Source: Chinchilla lanigera
Lineage: Eukaryota; Chordata; Mammalia; Rodentia; Chinchillidae
Assembly: GCF_000276665.1 (NCBI RefSeq)
Contig: NW_004955402.1
Span: forward strand, 2,201,606-2,265,605
Direction: 5' to 3'
Length of the DNA: 64,000 nucleotides
Shown piece by piece: positions 47,965 through 59,439 of this stretch. The notes under the pieces were generated by a model that worked only from the letters and a program-made list of their open reading frames with translations, had not been told where the DNA came from and did no database searches. Made by a program: the position numbers and the translations under genes. Within the stretch, counting starts at the first letter, position 1. The number at the start of each line of letters is the position of its first letter.

Positions 47965-49159
47965 TTTGGCAAATTTGTTATGAATCTCTTCTTTCTAATA
48001 ATTTAAGAGAGATTTTACTGAAGTAAAACTACTTTCTTTTAGTCAAATATTTGACAAGCAATCGAAGCCCTTTCCACAGAGGCCAGTCTACTTCAGTCGA
48101 TGAAGGGAAGTGATTTTAAAAGACATCTGCTACCGTCTCAGGCTTCTTTGGCGGTGGACGCATCCTGGCCGGAGCTGGCCTGAGCTCCTACGCGCCGCAT
48201 GTGGGAGCAACCTGGTGCCGCACAGGCCTGTACCCACCGGTGTGCAGGCTCCCTCCCCACTGGGACTTCCTGGGGCGCTGCCAGGAGCGCCCAGCAGGTC
48301 AACACAGCCCCTGAGCCCCCTGGGTGAAATCAGGAGCTGCCCTGCCGCATCGCTCTCCTCTACCCTGAGCCCGTGCACCGCCCGTCCCATTCCCGGGGTC
48401 CCACCCCCGCTCCCCACTAGCCCCTCCTTTGTGTTACTCCACGTCACAGGTGCTTCTGCAGAGCCACCCCACCCCTGCCTGTTCTCGTCGTGACAGGACC
48501 AGCACACACACGCGAAAGGACACGAAACCTCCGTACGCACCATCCTCCCTCCCCTCCAGCTCTCTTCCTCTGCCACTCTTGCTGGCTGCCTTGCCCTGTC
48601 TAGGCTGGCACCTGGGGATCTCTGCTCACCAGCAAACCCCGCAGCCCCAGGTCACCCACACCTACCAAGGTCCTGGTGACCGCAGCCAGGCTTAGAAAAC
48701 TAAAAAGGAAGAACTTGGAGCAGCTGCGGCCGCCTGTGTGACCAGGGTTTCTCCCTCTAGCGGTGGGTTCTCTAAGCACGCACCTGGTGGGAGGGCCTCC
48801 GCCAAGACTCAAGAAGCTTGGGCGGGAGCCTATGGACAAAAAGTCTGGAGGAGTCTGTTTATGTTCTCTGTGAATTAACGCAAACATTTTCCCAGGGCCA
48901 GTTACATCGGCTTCCTGAAGCCTTTCATCCCGAGCCATCTGGGGGCTCCCGAGAGCGCGTGGCCACACTCGCCTTCCTGGGCCTGTCCAGTCGTTTCTCC
49001 TCACCTAACGGTCATCGCCCAAGCCTGTGCCCTGCTCCGAGCTCTCACCTGTGCGCTTGCTGCCCCACTTTCCCCTCAGGGAAATAAACATCCCCTGGCT
49101 TGCAGCTGTGACCAGACAAAAGAGGGAGGGAGGTGTGCCCCGAGCTGTGCTGAAACAAG
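47962..49159. other. Unassigned unique DNA
   Basis: No gene or repeat is recognised. GC-rich between about 48130 and 48700; the 127-148 codon frames on both strands there overlap each other. Confidence 0.4.
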
Positions 49160-49260
49160 TGCGTGTTCCTTCAGCAAATATTTACAGAGCTCTCGGGGGC
49201 TCCAATAGGAATGTGTCCCATCCCTCCAGCCAGCTCGCAGTTTCACAGAGAAATGCACCA
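49160..49260 (+). repeat. L2/MIR-type fragment
   Basis: The words cttcagcaaatatttacaga, gctctcgggggctccaatag and ccagctcgcagtttcacaga resemble an old L2-type 3' segment beginning with the 'caacaaatatttattgagc' type word. Weak. Confidence 0.4.
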
Positions 49261-49484
49261 TCCCCAGCAGGAACCCAAGCCCAGTCTTGTATCCAGAGGA
49301 GTGAATGGGTACCAGGGATAAAGAGGCCACGTGATTCCCAACTCTCCAAGGGACAGTGAATGCTTCCTGGACATCGCTCCCCACCCAGAGCCTCACCACC
49401 CCTGGCCTTGTCTGGGATCCATCCTAAGGGAAGGGTTCAGTCCAGACCAGTCCAAGCAGATCATGATCATTCTGCTCCTCTTGC

Positions 49485-49616
49485 CAGGGATGCACATGTG
49501 TGCATGTGTGTACATTTGTGTGCATATGTGCTTGCATGTGTGTGCATGCACACACTGTCTGTTGTGTGTATATGTGTGCATGCATGCAGGTGTGTGTGTG
49601 TGCATGTGTGTGTGTT
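49485..49616. repeat. TG-rich low-complexity tract
   Basis: Interrupted TG/TGCA repeat of about 130 bases, with many GCATGC palindromic words. Confidence 0.92.
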
Positions 49617-49915
49617 CTGGCCTCTCCCTCCACTCACAAACCCCCAGTAATACAGACCTGGGCTCCACCCCACTGACTTTAATCCCAGTGGTTTCCCATA
49701 GCCCTGCCTTTGAACACCATCATCCGTTTAAGTTTTACCCTATTAATACCTCACAGCATGGAGCGATCCTAGCCCCTTGGAGCAGCCTCAGAGGGCTCTA
49801 CAGACAGGCACCACAGTTCTCAGTTTGGCTCCTGGTGCACGCTCCTGTGGGTCAAGAGAACTGCATGGAGGAGGGAGAGAGACAGAGATAGAGTCCTGTG
49901 CAAAAATGGCTTCCA

Positions 49916-50390
49916 TCGGATGCTGGGTGAATGGATGAGTAGGTGAATAGGCAGATGGTTGGGTGGATGGCTGGGCAGATGGAAGGAGGGATGGCTGGGG
50001 AGATGGCTGGGTGGATGGATGAGTAGATGCATAGAGACATAAATGGAGGGATGGATGAGTGGATGGATGGAGGAATGGGTGGGTGGATGGCGAGGTGGAT
50101 GGATGAGTGGATAGATGGAGGGATGGATGTGTATGGGACGGCTGAGTGAGTAGATGGAGATATAGATGGAGGGATGGGTGAGTGGATGGATGGAGGAGTG
50201 GATGGGTAAATGAATGGAGGGATGGATGAGTGGGTAGATGAGTAGATGGACAAGTGGATGGATGGAGGGATGGCTGGGTGGGGGAAGGCTGGGGCGATGG
50301 TTCAATGGATGGAAGGAGGGGTGAAAGGAGGGATGGCTGGGGAGATGGGTGGGTGGATGGATAGAGACACAGATGAGGGATGAGTGGAGG
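49916..50390. repeat. (GGAT)n minisatellite-like array
   Basis: About 475 bases of imperfect GGATGGAT/GAGTGGATG units. The long minus-strand frames across it (serine-, proline-, threonine- and histidine-rich) are translation of the repeat, not proteins. Confidence 0.95.
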
Positions 50391-50454
50391 GAGTGTGTGC
50401 ACGTGCGATGCATGGGCAGGTGATACAGGCACAGGTGCATGCTTTGAAGCTGGG

Positions 50455-50925
50455 GTGGATGACAGAACAGACAGGAGAAATGCAAGGCAAAAGGTGTTCT
50501 CCATATGCACCAAGATGGAGTCTTGCTCACATTCCTTGATAATTGCCCAAACTGCTTATCTAGCTAATGTTCCTGGAAAGTACAAAGGTAACAAAGTAGA
50601 GAAGATACTAATCACCAAAGCTCCTGTTGTTAGAGTCCATTCCAGTACCAACACCCCCTCCACCCCATCCTACCCCCGTGGTGAAACTACGAAAGCCAAG
50701 CCTGCCTCCCTGACAGACATCTCTAATCTAATTTGCCTCTGACAGGACAGCTGTAATCTAATTTACCCCCTGACAGGCATCCTGCTCTAACGTAACCCAC
50801 AAATGTCATCCCCCCCAAAAAATGTCCTGCCCACTCAAACAAAGCCTCCTGCACACCAGAAGCAAATCCTCCCGCACAAACCCACTTCGTCAAATTTTTT
50901 GCGCCACTCCTAGTGGTCCTGCCCA

Positions 50926-50931
<6 letters not shown>
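50455..50931 (+). mobile_element. Possible endogenous retrovirus LTR
   Basis: The composition and words (accaagatggagtcttgctc, and twice a gacaggNNN...ctgtaatctaattt block near 50730-50790) resemble a class I retroviral LTR U3. I see no clear TG...CA ends, polyadenylation signal or internal retroviral genes, so this is only a suggestion. Confidence 0.25.

Positions 50932-50979
<48 letters not shown>
50932..50979. repeat. (TC)n microsatellite
   Basis: About 48 bases of perfect TC, a polypyrimidine mirror repeat. Confidence 0.97.
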
Positions 50980-50980
<1 letters not shown>

Positions 50981-51024
50981 AACCCACGGGTCACACCTTG
51001 TAGTGGATTGACAGCTGGTGGTCA

Positions 51025-51850
51025 ACTTATAACCCCCAGCTGAACTGAGTAAGCATGGTGCTGGGTGTGGGAGGCCCACCTGAGGACTGTTGCCAGCAGC
51101 ATAAGAGGCAGAACTGGAGAAAAAAATGAGGCTGTTGCGAGCTGAGAAAGGCTGTTGGTTCTGTTGTGGAGCTCGTCATGCTGGCTTTCCTGATGAACTC
51201 AGCTGTTTTCATCCTTCCAGGAACTCGAGACCTCGTCGTGGTCTCTGAGAATAGCTTCGGTTCACTTTGGGGGAGCTCTGGTCCTCACTTTGAGCATCGC
51301 TTCCTGAATCCAGAGGGGAAGATGGTGCACTGCCAGTGTCCTGGAGGAGCTTGCTGCGTTGGCTTTCCTGATGGGAACTCAGCTGCCTTCACCACTGGAG
51401 GAGCTCGGGACCTCACTGTTGCTGAGGATGACTATGGTACTTTTCAGAGGAGCTCTGGTTCTTACTGTGAGTGTCGCTTCCTGGCTCCAGTGCAGATTCC
51501 TCAGCCTGCTAGCACAGATCCTTCATCCTGCTGGCACAGACTTTCTAGATTCCACCACTGACCTTTGGGCTTTCCCAGTTCAGATCCGTGAAACAGGCCT
51601 GCATGAGATATTGTTATGGGCTCTGGGCCTCCAGCTGGATTCATGGGAGGCACTGTTATGAGCTCTAGGTCTTCAGCTGAACTCATGCAGGACATTGCTG
51701 TGCGATATAGCCCTTCGGCTAGATTCCTCAGGCTTAGTGTGTGGACAGCCTTCCTCCATTCTCTTATATAACATTCTTCGGGTGACTACTATAAATAATC
51801 TTACAAAATATGTGTCCTGTATTATACTGTTCCCCCTTGCAATATCCCCC
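51025..51850 (+). repeat. Repeat X, most complete copy
   Basis: The reverse complement of this stretch is spread over 17483-17925 and 15957-16205. It has internal tandem structure: a unit of about 175 bases occurs at 51170-51310 and again at 51345-51485 (shared words ggctttcctgatg, gaactcagctg, gagctctggt, cgcttcctg), then two to three shorter units of about 42 bases at 51605-51720 (tgttatgggctctgggcctc against tgttatgagctctaggtctt). The plus-strand frame 51359-51661 is open in register with the other copy. I do not recognise the family; LTR-like or a non-autonomous retroelement are options. Confidence 0.6.
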
Positions 51851-51879
51851 AGACCATGACACAGCTGGTGTCTGTATCT

Positions 51880-52240
51880 TTTTTGATGATCCCCACCAAC
51901 TACTTCCCATGTCATCAGCAGGCCCTGTGAGTTCTGCCCTCCCAAAGCATCTCCAGTCTGTCCATGTCTCCCTGTTCCCCAACACTCCCGTTTCAGGCCA
52001 CCACGGCTTCTGCCCTAGTTACTGGACTTGTTCCTAGGTGACCGTCCCAAATGTCACCATTTTTCAGTCCATCATCCAGATTGCAGCTAGAACTGCCTCT
52101 TAAACATGCATAGCTAAGTCATTCCCTGACTAAAACTTCAGGGGATTCCAAGTGTTTAGCGTGAAATCTGGCCTGATCTACCTCCTCCTACTCCTACTTC
52201 CTGTGCCTGCTCATCTCAGATAGATTATGATTTTCTTCAA
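51880..52240 (+). mobile_element. L2 LINE 3' fragment
   Basis: Words such as catctccagtctgtccatgt, cagattgcagctagaactgc, gctaagtcattccctgacta and gcgtgaaatctggcctgatc follow the order of the L2 3' region. Old and non-coding. Confidence 0.6.
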
Positions 52241-53616
52241 GAAATAACATGTGGGCGTCCAAATTTCCTTCTGTGCGTACATCTAGCCAGCCACACATTC
52301 AGGGACCTGAGACCGCAGCCGTGGGGTTATTGGCAGGTCCCCAGTGAGGTTGGGATTGTCACTACCCTCTTGGAAAGTGGCGGCAGGCTCCCAGTGGCCA
52401 GCAGGGACTGTGCAGTCTCCCTCCACGGGGTCTCCCTCTGCGCCTCACCAGTTTTCTTGTCACAGTCACTTTGTAACCAGGAAAGGAGGAGGGGAAGAGG
52501 GTGGTGAGCATTTAAGAGCTCCAACCCAACAAAATTTATGTGGCCATCCTAATTATTGCTGTGCTGCACTAAGCAGCTTCATCCTGTCCTTTCTTGTCTG
52601 GAAGGACATAAATGTCCCAGTGAAAGGAAGCAGATGTAGCTGCTTCAGCACCCCCAAAGGAACTGCTGTACAATGTGCACCAGGGCCTGCAGAGGCCGCC
52701 AGTCCCCACCTAGCATCCCCTTGCGGCTGTGTGGGGAAGCAGCCGGCAGCCCCCACACCCTAGTAGCAGCAGCAACTGAGGCTTGGAAACTCAGGCAAAA
52801 AGCTCACTCTCTCTGATTTTCCTGGTAACCAAAAGCCCTGAGCAAAAGGGAGACTGAGGGTCCAAGGATCATCGGGAGGAAGCATCTCTGCTGATCAACC
52901 CAGAAGCCCCGAGTGGGCAGGAACCCGGGCTCACTCCATGGGGAATGGGCCAGCCTCCGGAGCAGGGGCTCCGTGGCTGCCGCTCAGGCTTACCCAGCCA
53001 GGATGTATCAGGGTCGCACCTGGCCCAGCATAGCTGTGTGTCCTGCGGTGGGGTTCCCCACTTAACCTGCGGGGCCTGGCCCGTCCCAAGGAGTACACCC
53101 CCACCAGCGCATGCTGGAAGGAAGGAAACCTGACACCTCTCCAGCCGGGGCCGCTGTGACACTGTCTCCCACCCAAGGCGCGGGGCTACAGAAGGGCTGA
53201 GTGGCCGCGGTTCTGTCCATCCTTTTAAAAAGAGGCGCAGACCCGTGCCCCGCCCCCCCCCCCGACGTGGCTCCCCTTCTTTCCGCCTCCTCTTTTCCTA
53301 CCACTGCAGCTGAAGACCACAGTTCAGGGCAGAAGGGAGGACTTGAGTGCCGGACACCTGCAGTGAGACAAGCCAGCCCTCTCCAGGGGCAGGGCCAGGG
53401 TGTAGTGGCCCCCGCCTCTGCCCCACGATGCCTGTGCCTGGCCCCAGCTGCGCTGAGGGGAGAAGGGCTGTCCTCGCAGTCCCCAGGGCCCCATGTTGAC
53501 AGACGCCTTCATTCTCCCAGGCAGCCTGGCCACCAGGGGCTAGAACGAACAGTGAGGGTGATGGAATGTGCTCTGGGCTGCGTCCTCCTTTGATGTCCCC
53601 GCCCCCTCCCCCTCCA
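52241..53616. other. Unassigned unique DNA
   Basis: No gene is recognised. A run of about 12 C lies at about 53252-53264. Confidence 0.4.
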
Positions 53617-53702
53617 CGGAGCCCAGGCTGGCCTTGAACTCCTGCTCCTGCGCCCCGGCCTCGCGAGGGCTTGGTCCCGGGCGAGCACCATCGCACCTGG
53701 CC
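53617..53702 (-). mobile_element. Truncated B1 SINE (antisense)
   Basis: Shows ggagcccaggctggccttga, then actcctgctcctgcgccccg and gagcaccatcgcacctggcc, the complement of the 5' two thirds of a B1. CpG-rich and lacking its tail end. Confidence 0.75.
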
Positions 53703-54297
53703 GCCTGCCGGTCTTGTTCCCGTCTGTTCTTCGCATTGTCGGCTCTGAGGTGACTTCAGAGGACCTGGACAAGAACACCCAAGTCCAACTTGTGGCTGTG
53801 CTCTCTACTTCCGGTGTCCAGAAAACAGTGTGCATAAGGGGAAGACGGGGTAGTGAGATTTAGCAGGAGGAGGAAGGAAACGGGTTGGTAATGAAGCCAG
53901 TTTTCAGTACTGGGACCTGGTGACTGCCAAGAACCAGAGCCGCAGCAGCATTAGTAAGAGCGTGGTTCTTAGGAGCGGAGCCGGGCTCTTGTGTTGGCCT
54001 GGGCTACCCGGGAGCTCCGCCAGGTCAGAAAGGGGCCGTGCTCTTGAAAAGGGGTATGGAGGACAGGCGCACTGGGAGGAAGCAGCCAGGACCCAGGGGC
54101 CCTGCGCCGCGGCATGAGCCGTGCGAGGTGGGGACTGTCCAGAAAGAGTACGGGGGCGCCAGGGTCCAAGAAAGGGCTGACGCCCATCTGTGCCTCCCCC
54201 ACCCCACCCCAGTCAGGACTGCGGGCGTCGCCTTGGGGTGAAGGAGCTAACAGACAGACGGGCCTCTCTGCAGGTGGGGGGGTTCTGGGAGGCACAG
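53703..54297. other. Unassigned unique DNA
   Basis: No gene or repeat is recognised. Confidence 0.4.
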
Positions 54298-54480
54298 GTT
54301 GAGCATTCCTAATCTGAAAACCGGAAACCTAAACTCGAAAAACTATTTGAGTGCCATCAGTATGCCTCCAGTGGCAAATTCCACACCGGGCCTCAAGAGA
54401 CAGGTCCTAGTCAAAATGCACATGCGCTAAAAATCCCACATACGATTACCTTTAGCCTGTGTGCAAAAGCTGGGGTAGCA
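54298..54480 (-). mobile_element. MITE fragment, same family as 32333
   Basis: Begins gttgagcattcctaatctga and continues ggaaacctaaactcgaaaaa, then a tggcaaattccacaccgg word. Only one terminal end is preserved. Confidence 0.65.
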
Positions 54481-54849
54481 ACCTGAGCGAAGGTCCTGGG
54501 TCCCAGCCCCAAGTTTATGTGCACGCAGATGTCTCCCTGAGCCTGCGCAGGGCCCTGCCCGGCCCTTTCCAAAGGAGAAACTGGAGCCCCCACCCCCAAC
54601 CCACATCGCGGTGACCCGGCTTTACGTTACCGCAGGGGCTGGAGAAGCTGCAAGCTCCCGTCTGACATTCTTGTGACACTAAACCTTTCTATCAGGAGCC
54701 GGCTTCTTCAGACGCCTCTTCCTTGTAGACATATCATAGGCTTCATGCTAAATTCACTCCTGAACATTGTTTAATTTTTCCTCCTATTGTGACACTTTTT
54801 GCTTAACTACACAGGATTCTGCTATTTGATGCACACAGGAAACTTACAC

Positions 54850-55140
54850 GAATAGTTGATTTTGTACAGTATACATCTAATTCATTCATCTTGACAAATT
54901 GTCCTATAAATTCTATCCATTTTTACTAGTGTTTCTTGGATTTTCTGGATATATGATTATGTTACCAGGGAAAGAAATTCTAATTTCCTGTGTTTATACC
55001 AATTACTTCAACTGCTTATATTAACTAGATCCTCTAAAATGGTATTTAAAAGTAGTAATAGTGGACAACCCTACTTGTTCTTGTTTTTAACTGGAATGGC
55101 TGTGGGATTTTCTCAGAATGTTTTTGTAATAAGTTATGAG
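54850..55140 (-). mobile_element. L1 ORF2 fragment (antisense)
   Basis: AT-rich. The stretch agtaatagtggacaacccta, cttgttcttgtttttaactg and gctgtgggattttctcagaa is the complement of an L1 ORF2 segment upstream of the reverse-transcriptase core. The AT-rich DNA from about 54700 may belong to it. Confidence 0.55.
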
Positions 55141-55169
55141 TAATTAAAAGTATTAATTAAGAGCAAACC

Positions 55170-55385
55170 ATGACTCACGGAAATATCTACCATCTATACT
55201 TTTGTTAATAAAGTTTTATTGGAACACGAGTACACTCACGCATTTGCATCAGTGGCCACTTCCTTCTGCAGTGGAAATGCTGAGTCACTGTGACAGAGAC
55301 CACATGAGTTGTAGAGTCTCAACTCTCCAGTCCTTTGGAGAAAACATTTCCTAACAACCTCTCGTCCAGGGAGGCCAGCCGGTGG
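55170..55385. mobile_element. Old hAT-like MITE fragment
   Basis: Shows aataaagttttattggaaca, then a degraded block and gtgacagagaccacatgagt with ggagaaaacatttcctaaca, the word order of a common mammalian non-autonomous DNA transposon. The family name is uncertain. Confidence 0.5.
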
Positions 55386-56869
55386 GGCCAATAACTTCCA
55401 CTTGCAGTGGCTGATCACACTTGCTTCTCATTCTCACAAGGCCAACTGTGGTCTAAGAGAAGCCTCCAGGCCAGCGGTCCCGGTGAGGGACTGAAAGGTG
55501 CTGTCCATGCTATGGCTCTGTCACTGCAGCAGACAGGTCACACGGCAGACAGAGGAGGCAAGGCCTCACCCCCTCCACCTCACACAGCGTGATGCAGGCT
55601 TCACGCCCAGCCCCTTCCCAGAGACCACACCAGACTCCACCCAAGGCCCAGAGGAAGCCGGACACACAGCAGCTGGATGCCACAGGGGAGCAGAAGACAG
55701 GTCCTGGGAAGCATTAACCACCCACCAGACTTTAGCACATCTCACCAAGTTTTTCCATTTCTATGAAAATGTTTTATTTAGTTGTTATCGTTTCAGTATC
55801 TATTGTTATGTCCTGTGGGTGTTCTCCACAGGCAACGTAATGGAAGGAACACTGTTGATAAACTTTCCTGAGTGTGTGCTTCTATTACCAGAACTTGGGG
55901 CTGGCCTGGCTCAGGACGTGTGTGGTCTCTGCACTGTACTGCGATGTCTCAGTTTCCAGGTCCTCCTCAAGAGGATCTCTTGGGAAAGATGCAAGGCAGA
56001 GCCAGAGGTAGCAGCTGCCCCAGGGACTGGGGCGTGTCCTTGTTTTCTTTTCCTAGAATTTCGACAGTGGTTCGAATTTGTGAGTCCTGGGGCTTCTTCT
56101 AGTCATCTGTGCGGCTCAGCCCTCTCGCCGGGAGGAGAAGTTTCTGAACTTAACATTGTCCTGGTCAGAACAAGCCTGGTAGTCAAAGCCCACGGAGAGG
56201 GAGTCAAAACCACAGTGCAGATGGATGTAAATAAGGCCCACTGGGCCTAGCAGGGTCAACACAGGTCAACGCGGGATTTGTGCCTCCAAAAGTGTGCCCG
56301 TGTGGGCCTCCGAGTTGTGAAATAAGATGTGCTCTTAGGAAATCTGCAGGCTGCAGGCTCGGGAAATTCTGAATTTTCTCCCTAGGCTCAGCCACCAGTC
56401 TTCTGCTTCCAGCACACATCTAGCAGTCTACTCTGTCACTTCTAGAATAGTCTATTTAGTCAGAGGTCATTCTTTTTCATAACAATGCACTACTACGAAT
56501 ACTTTATTTTCACAGCTATATTCCTAAGTGGGATTAAGGGATTCAGCTATTATTTTCCCTTTTCATACTATCTTTCTTATATTTTATGTGAGAGTGGTAC
56601 TAATTACAATCACTTTGAAAGCAATCATAGACTACTAATGTTCAGGCCTCAACTCCAGACCGACCAAGTCAGAATCTTACATTTTAAGCAACACTAGTTT
56701 CTAAAAACCCAATTCTGACCATCCAGAATATGCTAAGGTTATATTGACTCACATTTCCCCCCTTCCTTATAAGACAATAAAATCATTTTAGGTCTCAAAG
56801 TATTCTACCATATTTCATACACAATATCTGGTGTTAAAATAACTAGGAAGAAATGAAACCAATAAAATG
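55386..56869. other. Unassigned DNA, AT-rich at its end
   Basis: A 250-codon frame at 55498-56250 is open on the plus strand with no recognised domain. From about 56430 the sequence is strongly AT-rich and may be LINE-derived, but I could not align it. Confidence 0.4.
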
Positions 56870-57800
56870 GAAATAGACCCTTTGGATTTAAGACATCATT
56901 TTCAAAAGCCATCTTTAATAAGTACAAAGCACTAAAAGATAAAATTTAAAATACAGTCAAAAACCAGGAACTATTTTTTAAAGTTCAAAAAAAAAAATAT
57001 GTAGTCATCAAAAATAAAATCTCATAACATAGGATAAACTACAGATTAGATGTAACTGAAGAGAGAAATGCTAAAGTAGAAAGTAGATCATAAGAAAATA
57101 CCCAGGAATAAAGCCTAGAAAGACAAAGTAAATAAAATACAAAGAAAGGGTAAGAGACATAAGAGAGAAAATGAGAAAATCTAACATGTAAGTAACCAGA
57201 CCCTCATTCAGTGAGAAGAGAGAAATTGGGTAGAAGCTATATCACAACAGATAATGATGAAAATTTTTCTAAAACTGATGAAAAGTATCAAGTCACAAAA
57301 TCCAGAAGACTAGTCAGGAATGGTGGTGAACACCTGTAATCCCAACACCCAGGAGGCTGAGGCAGGAGGATTGTTTTGAGTTTGAGGCCAGCCTGCGCTA
57401 CAAAGTGAGTGCAAGACCAGCCTGAACTGCCTTAGTGAGTTATCTCCTCTGTCTCAAAAAGACAAAAAAAAAAAAAAAAAAACAAACAGAAGACTTTCAA
57501 GACCTAAACTGCATAAACAAACAAAACTCCGTATCTCATTGCATCATACTGAAACTGCTGAAAAGCAAAGAGAATATCTTTTAACAGCATGAGGAAAATA
57601 GACAAGTTCATTTAAAGAAGCAATAAGTGAGCTGACAGTTGACCACTTATAGGAAGAGTGGAAGCCAAAGACAGTAGAACAGCATTTTCAAAGACCTGAA
57701 GGAAAACAGCTGAAAATCTAGAACTGTATTCCTAGGAAAGACATCCCTCAAAGATGAAGCTGCATTTGTGACATTTTCAGATAAATTTTAAAAAGAAAAA
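56870..57800 (+). mobile_element. Old L1 fragment (sense), split by a B1
   Basis: Words such as gacataagagagaaaatgag and aatgatgaaaatttttctaa (before the B1), then tgaaactgctgaaaagcaaa, cagtagaacagcattttcaa, tcctaggaaagacatccctc and acattttcagataaa, follow the order of an L1M body upstream of ORF2. The 5' part (before about 57080) is a weaker match. The B1 at 57310 interrupts it. Confidence 0.6.
57310..57483 (+). mobile_element. B1 SINE nested in L1
   Basis: Shows agtcaggaatggtggtgaac, acctgtaatcccaacaccca, gaggctgaggcaggaggatt, gcctgcgctacaaagtgagt and a tctgtctcaaaaag end with a poly(A) run. The 9-base word cagaagact at 57303-57311 and 57487-57495 is a likely target-site duplication. Confidence 0.93.
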
Positions 57801-57852
57801 AAGAAGAAAGAAAAAGGAAAGAAAGAAAGAAAGACAGAAAGAAAGACAGAAA
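57780..57852. repeat. (GAAA)n purine tract
   Basis: About 70 bases of GAAA/GACA-rich purine sequence following the L1 fragment. Confidence 0.92.
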
Positions 57853-58653
57853 CTCTAGCAAAGTCAGGTCACAAAGCTCGGCCTGCACTGGAACGGTCTC
57901 CAGCAACATCCTGTGGTGAGCAGTTACCTCCTCTCTGCGTGATCAGGTTTCCCAGTTCTCTGCACCGGACTTGGGAGCAAGATGGACACCTCTGGGCAGC
58001 TGGACAGGGCGGAGAGGCGCAGGAAAAGAGGCCTCCATCCGTGTGAAGAGTGACCTTCCTGCAAAGACTGTCATGTGGCAGCTGAAGTGTTTTAATACGA
58101 AAAAAGTATAATTGCACTTACATCCATGAAATGCCACATAAATTGGAACTACAGAAAATTTTGACCACAACTTATTTAAATAAAGTAAGGGTTTTCCTGC
58201 CTTGCCCTGTGCCGCTACCCCACAGCTCTCAAAGGTGTGGGGGGTGGGGACAGCGAGAGGATGGAGAAATAAAAGAGACAGTGCACAGAAAGCTGAGGTC
58301 AGGTGGAGGCCTCTCCAGATTTAAGGAAAAGAACTGCCCAACTACCCCACCCATTTATTTATACTCTCAGGAGGATGATGTCAATTTCAGCCCCTCTGTC
58401 TAGCAACTCTGTATGATCACCTGAGCACCTCCTACTCAGAGCTGGAACAGCTTGTTTTCGTGGCTTGCCTGGCCCGTGTGTGCGCTCGATCTCCAGCTTT
58501 AGCTGTTCCCTATAACCCTGTACCAGTGGGCATTTGTTCGCCAGTTCTAGTATGCCAGGGCTGAGTGTTCTATAACTCTCTTGGCCTCAGCTCCTGGCCA
58601 CAGATGCTGCCCTAGGCGCAGCTAACCAAATGCACGACAGAAAGGGGAAGCGC
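57853..58653. other. Unassigned unique DNA
   Basis: No gene or repeat is recognised. Confidence 0.4.
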
Positions 58654-58800
58654 AGCCAGGCGTAGTACCGCACACGTGTAACCCCAGCACTCGGGAGGCT
58701 GAGGCAGGAGGATTGCTGCAAGTTCGGAGACCAGCCTGAGCTACAAAGTGAGCTCAAGGATAGCCTTAATGGCATAGCGAGACCTGTCCCAAGAAAAGGG
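58654..58800 (+). mobile_element. B1 SINE
   Basis: Shows agccaggcgtagtaccgcac, accccagcactcgggaggct, a gcaagttcggagacc word, gcctgagctacaaagtgagc and a gcgagacctgtcccaag end. Fairly complete. Confidence 0.92.
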
Positions 58801-59439
58801 GGTGGGGGAGACACACATGGAGAAAAGGGTGAAATCTTCAGACGTTCCTAGCAACCTTCCATTTCTGATTATTCGGTACTGTGTCACATGACCCTCCCCC
58901 ACTGCAGGCCACCAAGTGTAATTTCTTTCAGTGGGGCACAGTGCCACCCCAAACAAAAGCAGCTGTCCACCAGGGGAGGGAGGGACAGCTGCAGCTCCCT
59001 GCCAACCACTCAAACGTGCAACTCATTACGCTAATTCTGCGTGCAAAACTTCACTGTAATGCCTACTTGGACTTCCAAAACGCCTTCAGTCTGAGTGGGG
59101 AAAGGCTTCTTAAAACCACATTTTACTTTCTTAAAGTCCGTGTAGTGCTTTTTGGTTTGTTTGCTTGCTCTTCTGCAGATGCCGCCATGATAAATTTGTG
59201 GAACATGGCTCGAACACCACAAAGACTGTTTCATTCTCTACGGTCAATTAAAAATGCTCTCTTACAAGTCAAAGAGCATCATTAGGAAATGGCATTTTGA
59301 GGAATGTCTGTAAAACGATTCCCAAAAAGTCAAAATCTTTCTTTAATTGGAAGTACCCTGAGGCTTTGTTCTTTTCCGTTGGGGAGGTCTAGGAAATGTG
59401 TTTACTCATCACCAGAATAAACGAGAGAAGTTAATGGAC
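58801..59439. other. Unassigned unique DNA upstream of the CpG island
   Basis: No gene or repeat is recognised. The 134-codon plus-strand frame at 58881-59285 has no domain. The moderately AT-rich stretch 59010-59360 lacks repeats. Confidence 0.4.

Noticed and set aside
49916..50390. CRISPR-like array
   Set aside because: The units are contiguous short GGAT repeats without spacers, in a mammalian context.
49788..50530. Long minus-strand frames rich in Ser, Pro, Thr and His
   Set aside because: They are the translation of the GGAT array; all three reading frames of the repeat are open.
50455..51850. Complete provirus
   Set aside because: No gag, pol or env-like sequence and no paired LTRs were seen; only a weak LTR-like stretch and repeat X.
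55498..56250. 250-codon plus-strand frame
   Set aside because: No domain or recognised family, and no transcript signal; length alone is not enough.
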